From: SIG578 sp036311245
GTDB lineage: Bacteria; Bacillota; Clostridia; Oscillospirales; Ruminococcaceae
Assembly: GCA_036311245.1 (NCBI GenBank)
Contig: JAXJQH010000033.1
Span: 1 to 5,978 of the forward strand
Direction of reading: 5' to 3'
Length of the DNA: 5,978 nt
The stretch's first letter is position 1; each line of letters begins with the position of its first letter. The position numbers and the translations under genes are program-made. Below, in pieces: positions 1-5,978 of the stretch. Under the pieces are notes generated by a model. It saw only the letters and a list, made by a program, of their open reading frames with translations, searched no databases and was not told the DNA's origin.

Positions 1-505
1 AATGAACTGCGAGGGAAGAACCTTTAAAGGCTGTCTTTATTTTGGACTAATGCTAACTGAAAATGGACCCAAGGTTATAGAATACAACTGCCGTTTTGGT
101 GACCCCGAAACTCAGGTTGTGCTCCCGCTTTTGGAAACAGACCTTCTTTCTGTTATGCAGGCAGTAACATATGAAAGACTTTCTGAAATTGATGTTAAAT
201 TCAGTTCTGAAAATGCTTGCTGTGTTATTATGGCATCAAATGGCTATCCCCAAAAGTATGATAAAGGCTTTGAGATTTCCATTCCTGAGGAAATCTGGGA
301 TAAGGTTTATGTAGCGGGCGCTGAAATTAAAAATGGCAAGCTTGTAACCAGCGGAGGAAGAGTTCTGGGCGTTACTGCTGTTGCCAAATCTCTTAAAAAT
401 GCAGTTTCAGATGCTTATAAGCTTGTAAAGGAAATTCACTTTGCAAACGCATATTATCGTAATGATATAGGTGCAAAAGCGCTTAAAGCAGGGGAGGGTA
501 AATAG
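1..505 (+). CDS. purD: Phosphoribosylamine-glycine ligase (GAR synthetase), C-terminal part, 5' end cut by window
   Basis: The enzyme joins glycine to 5-phosphoribosylamine using ATP, giving glycinamide ribonucleotide, the second step of de novo purine synthesis in the cytosol. About 167 codons are visible of a family that is usually about 420 aa, so the N domain and most of the ATP-grasp fold lie upstream. The ATG at position 2 is an internal methionine, not the start. The segment opens in the end of the ATP-grasp domain. The motif RFGDPETQ (positions 92-115) matches the GARS family signature, and the preceding E and N of IEYNCRF (codons at 80 and 86) are the expected metal/ATP ligands. A C-terminal domain follows, ending in the typical YYRNDIGAKAL segment before a TAG stop at 503-505. 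The gene is immediately followed by purL. Identity is near certain from the signature, C-terminal domain and context. There is no sign of a break within the visible part. Confidence 0.96.
   Translation, partial: MNCEGRTFKGCLYFGLMLTENGPKVIEYNCRFGDPETQVVLPLLETDLLSVMQAVTYERLSEIDVKFSSENACCVIMASNGYPQKYDKGFEISIPEEIWDKVYVAGAEIKNGKLVTSGGRVLGVTAVAKSLKNAVSDAYKLVKEIHFANAYYRNDIGAKALKAGEGK
491..498 (+). promoter_or_regulatory. Ribosome binding site of purL, inside the end of purD
   Basis: A GGGGAGGG run contains GGAGG at 493-497, nine bases before the ATG at 507. It lies within the last codons of purD, which encode the Gly-Glu-Gly near the C-terminus. It decides the purL start: the in-frame ATG at 471 is upstream of this site, lies inside purD and would add 12 residues (MQKRLKQGRVNR) unlike a PurL N-terminus. 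The one-base gap between the purD stop (503-505) and the purL ATG suggests translational coupling (inference). Confidence 0.85.
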
Positions 506-506
506 A

Positions 507-3500
507 ATGGTATACAGAGTGTTTGTAGAAAAGAAGAAAGAGCTTGCTAACGAAGCAAAGGCTCTTTTAAACGATGCCCGTACTCTTCTCGGCATTACTT
601 CACTTACCGATGTTAGAATTTTCAACCGCTATGATGCAGAAAATATAACCGAAGAGCTGTTTGACTATGCAAAGAATACGGTTTTCTCTGAGCCTCAACT
701 CGATGTTGTTTCAGATGAGCTTACTGCTCATGGCGCTATCGTTTTTGCTGTTGAATTTCTCCCTGGTCAGTTTGATCAACGCGCAGACTCAGCTGCTCAG
801 TGTATCCAAATAATTTCTCAGGGCGATAGACCCACTATTCGTGCTGCAAAGGTGTACGCATTATACGGAAATATTTCTGATGCCGAACTTTCCGAAATTA
901 AAAAGTATGTTATTAACCCTGTTGAAGCAAGAGAGGCTACTCTTGAAAAACCCGACACTCTTGAAATGGAATATACAGTTCCCACCGAGGTTAAGGTTCT
1001 TGAAGGCTTCTGTGAGCTTGACGAAAAGGGACTTGAAAATTTCATTTCTGAATATGGTCTTGCTATGGATGCTGCTGATATTGAATTCTGTCAACAGTAT
1101 TTTAAAACAGAACAGCGCGATCCTACCATTACTGAAATCAGAATGATTGACACCTATTGGTCGGATCACTGTCGTCACACAACTTTTAATACTGTTATAG
1201 ACGATGTTAAATTTGAGGACGAGCTTCTTCAAAAAACCTATGAGGATTATATCGCAACCCGCAAGGCGCTAGGCAGGACAAAACCCATCTGTCTTATGGA
1301 CCTTGCAACCCTTGCGGTAAGATATCTTAAAAAAGAGGGCAAGCTTAATAAGCTTGACGAGTCTGAGGAAATCAATGCCTGCACTGTTAAAATTGATGTT
1401 GAGGTTGACGGTAAAACAGAGCCTTGGCTGCTCCTCTTTAAAAATGAAACCCACAATCATCCCACTGAAATTGAGCCATTTGGTGGCGCTGCAACCTGCA
1501 TCGGCGGTGCAATTCGTGACCCGTTGTCAGGCCGTTCGTATGTTTACGGAGCTATGCGTGTCACCGGCGCTGCTGACCCCTTAAAACCCGTCAGTGAAAC
1601 TATAAAGGGTAAGCTCCCGCAGCGTAAAATCGTTACAACTGCTGCGGCAGGATATTCTTCCTATGGTAACCAGATTGGTCTTGCAACAGGTATTGTTGAT
1701 GAGCTTTATCACGATGGTTATGCCGCGAAGAGAATGGAAATCGGCGCAGTTATCGCCGCAACCCCTGCTGAAAATGTCCGTCGCGAAACTCCCGCCGCGG
1801 GTGACCTAATTATTCTGCTCGGCGGCGCAACGGGAAGAGATGGCTGCGGCGGCGCAACAGGTTCTTCCAAATCCCATACCTCTAAATCTCTTGAAACCTG
1901 CGGCGCAGAGGTTCAAAAGGGTAATGCCCCTGAAGAGCGCAAACTGCAGCGCCTTTTCAGAAACGGCGAAGCCTGCCGTATGATAAAGCGTTGTAATGAC
2001 TTTGGTGCAGGCGGTGTTTCTGTTGCTATCGGCGAGCTTGCTGATGGCCTTGAAATTGACCTTAACGCAGTTCCTAAAAAATATGAGGGACTCGACGGAA
2101 CCGAGCTTGCAATCAGCGAATCGCAGGAGCGAATGGCTGTTTGCATTGAGGCAAAGGATAAAGAGCGTTTCCTATCGCTTGCAAAGAGTGAAAACCTTCA
2201 GGCAACTCCCGTTGCGGTTGTTCGGGCGGAGCCTCGTCTCGCAATGAACTGGAACGGAAAGAAAATTGTTGATATCAGCCGCGAGTTTTTAAATTCTAAC
2301 GGCGCTGACAAGCATATCAGCATTTTGGCGGCTGCTCCCGAGTGCTTTGATAAAAAGATTTCGGGTGGTTTTAGCGATAACTTAAAGGCGCAGGCGGCTG
2401 ACCTTAATATCTGCTCAAAACGCGGACTTTCTGAACGCTTTGACTCTACTATCGGAGCAGGCACGGTTCTTATGCCTTTCGGCGGTAAAAATCAGCTTAC
2501 CCCTATTCAGAGTATGGTTCAGAAAATTTCTGTCGAGAAAAAGCACACCAACGACTGCTCCTTTATGTCCTGGGGTTATAACCCGTTCATAACCGAAAAG
2601 AGCCCCTACCACGGAGCATACCTTGCAGTTGTTGAATCGGTTGCAAAGATAATCGCTTCGGGTGCTTCTTTTGAGGATGTTTATTTAACATTTCAGGAAT
2701 ATTTTGAGCGTGTAGGTAAGGACGGAAAACGCTGGGGTAAACCCCTTGCAGCTCTCCTTGGTGCATACAGAGCTCAAAAAGACCTCTCTATTGGCTCAAT
2801 CGGCGGTAAGGACTCTATGAGCGGAACCTTTGAGGACCTTGATGTACCCCCGACACTCGTTTCTTTTGCTGTTACAACAGGAAAGGTAGAAGAGGTTGTT
2901 TCTCCCGAGTTTAAAAAAGCAGGGAATAAGGTTTATCTTATTATCCCTGAGTATGGCGAGGACAAGCTTCCTAAGGCTGACTCTCTCATCAAAGTATTTA
3001 ATCGTGTAACCAAGCTTATGCGAGAGGGAAAGGTTGCCGCTTGCTATACTCCTACTATCGGTGGCGTTAGCGAAGCTATTATGAAAATGTGCTTTGGTAA
3101 CGGTTTTGGATTTAAGTATAATGAAGAAACAATGTGCCCGCACTGCATTTTCGGCTATAACTATGGCGCATTTCTCATTGAGGCAACCGAGGATATTGAA
3201 AATGCCAAGCTTGTCGGCGAGGTTACAGATGATGCTGAAATCACTTTTGGTAGTGAGAGCGTTTGTCTCGACGAGCTTCTTAAAATTTATGAGGATAAAT
3301 TAGAAAGCGTTTACAGCTGTAATATTCCCGATAGAAAAACTCCCATGGAGAATTTCTCTTACAATACCCAGTCGCGTGTTGCTCCTGCCATAAAGGCTAA
3401 TAAGCCTAAGGTTCTTATTCCTGCATTCCCTGGAACAAACTGCGAGTTTGACTCTGCAAAGGCTGTTCGTGATGCAGGCGGAGACCCTGAGATTGTTGTT

Positions 3501-4199
3501 ATCAACAACCTTTCGTCAGCAGGAATTCGTGAGAGTATACAGTATTTTGCAAAACGGCTTAAAGAGTCGCAAATTGTCTTTGTTCCAGGTGGATTTTCAG
3601 GTGGAGACGAACCTGATGGAAGCGGTAAATTTATAACTGCCTTCTTCCGTAATGCCGAAATTAAAGATGAAGTTACCGACCTTCTTGAAAATCGTGACGG
3701 ACTTATGTGCGGTATTTGTAACGGATTTCAGGCGCTGATTAAACTCGGCTTGGTGCCTTATGGCAAGATAATTGATACTGATGAGTCTTGCCCGACACTT
3801 ACCTACAATACTATAGCAAGACACCAGTCGAGAATTGTCAGAACAAGAATTGCTTCCAATAAATCGCCTTGGCTCGCACTTACTGAGGTTGGCGATATCT
3901 ATAATGTTGCAATCTCGCACGGAGAGGGAAGATTTTTGGCGAGCGAAGAGCTTATAAAGAAGCTTGCCGCAAACGGACAGATTGCTACCCAGTATGTTGA
4001 CCTCGACGGTAATGTTACAAGTGATGTCCACTTTAACCCCAATGATTCCATGTATGCCATAGAGGGTATAACCTCACCCGATGGCAGAGTATTCGGTAAA
4101 ATGGGTCATAGCGAGAGAATTGGTGAAGGTCTTTATAAGAATGTCCCCGGAAATTATGATATTCGTATGTTTGAATCCGCAATCCGCTATTTTAAATAA
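507..4199 (+). CDS. purL: Phosphoribosylformylglycinamidine synthase, single-chain form (FGAM synthase)
   Basis: It converts FGAR, glutamine and ATP to FGAM, the fourth step of purine synthesis, in the cytosol. The 1230-aa chain is shorter than the E. coli type (about 1295) and resembles the clostridial/streptococcal single-chain clade. Domains in order: PurS-like N-terminal region (about 1-150); linker with YWSDHCRH (217-224); first synthetase half with NETHNHPTEIEPFGGAA (313-329), GRDGCGGA (443-450), DFGAGG (from 498) and ELAISESQERM (533-543); second half with GGKDSMSG (766-773); and a PurQ-like class I glutaminase domain (about 968-1230). The glutaminase has the nucleophile Cys1071 in GICNGFQ, an HGEGRF loop (1138-1143), and the remaining triad members His1201 and Glu1203 in MGHSER. 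All expected catalytic residues are present, so it should be active with both ammonia release and amidation in one chain. It starts one base after the purD stop, and fhs follows after 14 bases. No frameshift is seen. Confidence 0.97.
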   Translation: MVYRVFVEKKKELANEAKALLNDARTLLGITSLTDVRIFNRYDAENITEELFDYAKNTVFSEPQLDVVSDELTAHGAIVFAVEFLPGQFDQRADSAAQCIQIISQGDRPTIRAAKVYALYGNISDAELSEIKKYVINPVEAREATLEKPDTLEMEYTVPTEVKVLEGFCELDEKGLENFISEYGLAMDAADIEFCQQYFKTEQRDPTITEIRMIDTYWSDHCRHTTFNTVIDDVKFEDELLQKTYEDYIATRKALGRTKPICLMDLATLAVRYLKKEGKLNKLDESEEINACTVKIDVEVDGKTEPWLLLFKNETHNHPTEIEPFGGAATCIGGAIRDPLSGRSYVYGAMRVTGAADPLKPVSETIKGKLPQRKIVTTAAAGYSSYGNQIGLATGIVDELYHDGYAAKRMEIGAVIAATPAENVRRETPAAGDLIILLGGATGRDGCGGATGSSKSHTSKSLETCGAEVQKGNAPEERKLQRLFRNGEACRMIKRCNDFGAGGVSVAIGELADGLEIDLNAVPKKYEGLDGTELAISESQERMAVCIEAKDKERFLSLAKSENLQATPVAVVRAEPRLAMNWNGKKIVDISREFLNSNGADKHISILAAAPECFDKKISGGFSDNLKAQAADLNICSKRGLSERFDSTIGAGTVLMPFGGKNQLTPIQSMVQKISVEKKHTNDCSFMSWGYNPFITEKSPYHGAYLAVVESVAKIIASGASFEDVYLTFQEYFERVGKDGKRWGKPLAALLGAYRAQKDLSIGSIGGKDSMSGTFEDLDVPPTLVSFAVTTGKVEEVVSPEFKKAGNKVYLIIPEYGEDKLPKADSLIKVFNRVTKLMREGKVAACYTPTIGGVSEAIMKMCFGNGFGFKYNEETMCPHCIFGYNYGAFLIEATEDIENAKLVGEVTDDAEITFGSESVCLDELLKIYEDKLESVYSCNIPDRKTPMENFSYNTQSRVAPAIKANKPKVLIPAFPGTNCEFDSAKAVRDAGGDPEIVVINNLSSAGIRESIQYFAKRLKESQIVFVPGGFSGGDEPDGSGKFITAFFRNAEIKDEVTDLLENRDGLMCGICNGFQALIKLGLVPYGKIIDTDESCPTLTYNTIARHQSRIVRTRIASNKSPWLALTEVGDIYNVAISHGEGRFLASEELIKKLAANGQIATQYVDLDGNVTSDVHFNPNDSMYAIEGITSPDGRVFGKMGHSERIGEGLYKNVPGNYDIRMFESAIRYFK

Positions 4200-4205
4200 G
4201 AGGAG
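4200..4205 (+). promoter_or_regulatory. Ribosome binding site of fhs
   Basis: GAGGAG lies directly behind the purL TAA stop (4197-4199), eight bases before the ATG at 4214. It fixes that ATG as the start. The in-frame GTG at 4205 overlaps this site and has no Shine-Dalgarno sequence of its own at a usable distance. The gap between purL and fhs is only 14 bases and has no room for a promoter or terminator, so the two genes are very probably co-transcribed. Confidence 0.85.
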
Positions 4206-4213
4206 TGTCAATA

Positions 4214-5890
4214 ATGGGATATAAATCCGATATTGAAATTGCACAAGAGTGCGTGATGCGTCCTATAACTGAAATTGCCGCCGCTGCTCATGTAGACGAA
4301 AAGTATATAGAGCAGTATGGTAGATATAAGGCCAAAATTGATCCTGCTCTTCTTTCGGAAACCGATAGAAAAGATGGAAAGCTTATCCTTGTAACTGCGA
4401 TAACTCCCACCCCTGCAGGTGAGGGAAAAACAACTACAACTATCGGACTTGCTGACGGACTTAAAAGAATAGGCAAGGATGTAACCGTTGCTCTGCGTGA
4501 GCCTTCGCTTGGCCCCGTTTTCGGCGTTAAGGGCGGAGCCGCAGGCGGCGGATATGCTCAAGTAGTTCCTATGGAGGATATTAACCTTCATTTTACGGGT
4601 GATTTTCATGCCATAGGAGCTGCAAATAACCTGCTTGCTGCAATGCTCGATAACCACATTCAGCAGGGAAACAGTCTTAATATCGATGTCCGTAAAATCA
4701 CTTGGAAACGCTGCGTTGATATGAATGACCGTCAGCTTCGTTTTATCGTAAACGGTAGGGGTGGAAAAGCAAACGGTGTGCCTCGTGAGGATGGCTTTGA
4801 TATTACTGTTGCATCTGAAATTATGGCTGTTCTTTGCCTTTCCAGCTCTATTACCGACCTTAAAGAGCGCCTTTCAAAAATCATCGTAGGCTACACCTAT
4901 GATGATAAGCCTGTAACCTGCGGACAGCTTAAAGCTGCAGGAGCTATGACCGCTCTTTTAAAGGATGCAATCAAGCCCAACCTTGTTCAGACGCTCGAGG
5001 GAACTCCTGCATTTGTTCATGGCGGACCTTTTGCAAATATTGCACACGGATGTAACTCTGTTATGGCAACTCGCCTTGCGCTTAAGATGGGTGATTACAC
5101 CGTTACAGAGGCAGGCTTTGGCGCAGACCTCGGTGCAGAAAAATTTCTTGATATTAAATGTCGTATGGCGGGTCTCACTCCTGATGCAGTTGTGGTTGTT
5201 GCAACTGTCCGTGCACTTAAAATGCACGGCGGCCTTGCAAAAATAGAGCTTGCAACCGAGGATTTAAAGGCTCTTGAAAAGGGAATACCCAACCTTCTTC
5301 GCCATGTTGCTAATATTAAAAATGTTTACAAACTCCCTTGCGTTGTTGCAGTTAACCGCTTCCCGACAGATACCGATAATGAAATTGATTTTATTATCAA
5401 AAAATGTCGTGAGCTTAATGTTAACACTGTTCTTTCAACCGTATGGGCTGACGGCGGAAAGGGTGGAGAAGAGCTTGCAAAAGAGGTTGTACGTCTTTGC
5501 GAAGAGGAAAAAGGCGACTTTACCTTTGCATATGAGCTTGATACAACCATCGAAGAAAAAATCGAGGCTATTGTTAAAAAAGTATATGGCGGCAACGGCG
5601 TAACCTTTATGCCTAATGCGAAAAAGCAGATTTCTCAGCTTACCGAATTAGGATTTAGCAGCTGCCCTGTATGTGTTGCTAAAACTCAGTATAGTTTTTC
5701 GGATGACCCAAGTAAGCTTGGTGCTCCCGAAAACTTTACAGTTACTGTAAAAAATGTTAAGATTTCTGCGGGCGCTGGCTTTATTGTTGTACTAACAGGC
5801 GATATCTTAACAATGCCGGGTCTGCCTAAGGCTCCCGCTGCAGAGCGCATTGATGTTGACGAAAACGGAAAAATAATCGGCTTGTTCTAA
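4214..5890 (+). CDS. fhs: Formate-tetrahydrofolate ligase (10-formyl-THF synthetase)
   Basis: It makes 10-formyl-tetrahydrofolate from formate, ATP and THF in the cytosol. The product is the one-carbon donor for the purine transformylases PurN and PurH; in acetogens the same enzyme serves the Wood-Ljungdahl pathway. The 558-aa length matches the family (about 555-560). The N-terminus (MGYKSDIEIAQ) is typical. A P-loop TPAGEGKTT lies at 66-74, followed by REPSLGP (95-101) and the first family signature VKGGAAGGGY (from 105). The second signature VATVRALKMHGG is at 329-340. Phe383 (in NRFPTDTD) and Trp411 (in STVWADGG) fall within one position of the Moorella enzyme residues that, from memory, sandwich the folate ring. 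The frame is intact to a TAA stop. The position directly behind purL suggests its main job here is supplying formyl groups for purine synthesis. Whether the host is also an acetogen cannot be told from this window. Confidence 0.98.
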   Translation: MGYKSDIEIAQECVMRPITEIAAAAHVDEKYIEQYGRYKAKIDPALLSETDRKDGKLILVTAITPTPAGEGKTTTTIGLADGLKRIGKDVTVALREPSLGPVFGVKGGAAGGGYAQVVPMEDINLHFTGDFHAIGAANNLLAAMLDNHIQQGNSLNIDVRKITWKRCVDMNDRQLRFIVNGRGGKANGVPREDGFDITVASEIMAVLCLSSSITDLKERLSKIIVGYTYDDKPVTCGQLKAAGAMTALLKDAIKPNLVQTLEGTPAFVHGGPFANIAHGCNSVMATRLALKMGDYTVTEAGFGADLGAEKFLDIKCRMAGLTPDAVVVVATVRALKMHGGLAKIELATEDLKALEKGIPNLLRHVANIKNVYKLPCVVAVNRFPTDTDNEIDFIIKKCRELNVNTVLSTVWADGGKGGEELAKEVVRLCEEEKGDFTFAYELDTTIEEKIEAIVKKVYGGNGVTFMPNAKKQISQLTELGFSSCPVCVAKTQYSFSDDPSKLGAPENFTVTVKNVKISAGAGFIVVLTGDILTMPGLPKAPAAERIDVDENGKIIGLF

Positions 5891-5898
5891 ATATAAAA

Positions 5899-5926
5899 TA
5901 TAAGCTCCGCCAAGGCGGAGCTTATA
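5899..5926. terminator. Hairpin after fhs, probable operon terminator, possibly bidirectional
   Basis: A perfect 13-bp inverted repeat (5899-5911 with 5914-5926) has an AA at its centre. Allowing for loop strain it is a 12-bp stem with a CAAG loop. The core is AAGCTCCGCC paired with GGCGGAGCTT. It starts eight bases after the fhs stop, the usual place for an intrinsic terminator. On the + strand the downstream flank is ATAAATTATGAAAAA, without a proper T-run; the T-rich stretch begins only at about 5940. Read on the - strand the stem is followed by TTTTATATTTAG, which is a better U-tract. It could therefore terminate a convergent gene, both strands, or act mainly as an mRNA 3' stabilising stem. 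The hairpin is certain; its direction is not. Confidence 0.65.
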
Positions 5927-5978
5927 AATTATGAAAAAGATTTATATTTTTATTGAAAAAATTCTAAAAGTATGAGAT
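5927..5978. other. AT-rich intergenic end of window, no supported gene
   Basis: This 52-base stretch is strongly AT-rich and contains no convincing gene start. An ATG at 5931 opens only 14 codons before TGA at 5973-5975 and has no ribosome binding site. On the - strand one frame reads eight codons (5976 down to 5953) and then TAA at 5952-5950, which could be the tail of a convergent gene entering from the right. The stretch is too short to judge. Confidence 0.4.

Noticed and set aside
471..506. Upstream in-frame ATG extending purL by 12 residues
   Set aside because: It lies before the strong GGAGG at 493-497 and within purD. The added residues do not resemble a PurL N-terminus, while MVYRVFVEKK from 507 does.
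861..1232. 123-codon open frame on the - strand and an overlapping 101-codon + strand frame in the 5' part of purL
   Set aside because: Both overlap the intact PurL frame and neither has a recognisable domain. Their translations look like out-of-frame readings of purL codons.
3597..4031. 144-codon open frame on the - strand inside purL
   Set aside because: It lies wholly opposite the conserved glutaminase domain of purL, has no recognisable motif and no ribosome binding context. It is explained by the codon composition of purL.
4205..4213. GTG at 4205 as an alternative start of fhs
   Set aside because: The GTG overlaps the Shine-Dalgarno sequence itself. The ATG at 4214 has ideal spacing and gives the usual family length.
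4208..4657. 149-codon open frame on the - strand opposite the start of fhs
   Set aside because: It runs antisense to the conserved P-loop region of fhs and its translation is rich in Ser, Cys and Arg without family features. It is a shadow of the real gene.
5931..5975. Short + strand frame of 14 codons after the terminator hairpin
   Set aside because: It has no ribosome binding site, is strongly AT-rich and is too short to support as a gene.
1..5978. Search for CRISPR repeats, tRNA/rRNA genes, riboswitches, insertion sequences or foreign islands
   Set aside because: Apart from the junctions and the last 88 bases the window is fully coding with uniform composition. No direct repeats, mobile-gene motifs or structured RNA patterns were seen. 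Any purine-responsive control element would lie upstream of purD, outside the window.

Overview
The window is an ordinary, densely packed stretch of a bacterial purine-biosynthesis operon on the + strand. It most likely comes from a Clostridia-type Firmicute, perhaps an uncultured gut member. That placement rests on four things: a one-chain PurL of the shorter clostridial/streptococcal type, strong GGAGG-type ribosome binding sites, moderate GC with a marked preference for CTT leucine codons, and a clostridial-style formate-tetrahydrofolate ligase. It is an inference from protein style and composition; no marker gene in the window settles it.

Layout: positions 1-505 hold the 3' part of purD (GAR synthetase; its start lies upstream of the window). 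One base later, at 507, begins purL (FGAM synthase, single chain, 1230 aa), which runs to 4199. After a 14-base gap that carries the ribosome binding site, fhs (formate-tetrahydrofolate ligase, 558 aa) runs from 4214 to 5890. The last 88 bases are non-coding as far as can be seen. They hold a perfect 13-bp GC-core hairpin (5899-5926) that probably ends the operon and may serve a convergent gene as well.

How the genes work together: PurD makes glycinamide ribonucleotide (GAR). A transformylase outside the window (PurN or PurT) formylates it to FGAR, and PurL amidates FGAR to FGAM with glutamine and ATP. Fhs makes 10-formyl-THF from formate, ATP and THF; this is the one-carbon donor for PurN and for the AICAR transformylase PurH. 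The three genes therefore cover two ring-building steps plus the cofactor supply for the formyl-transfer steps.

All three reading frames are intact, the catalytic motifs are present, and there is no sign of mobile elements, CRISPR, RNA genes or foreign insertions. I found no undescribed system here. The observations worth a second look are modest: fhs placed directly behind purL, the tight purD-purL junction, and a terminal hairpin whose U-rich flank is better on the - strand.
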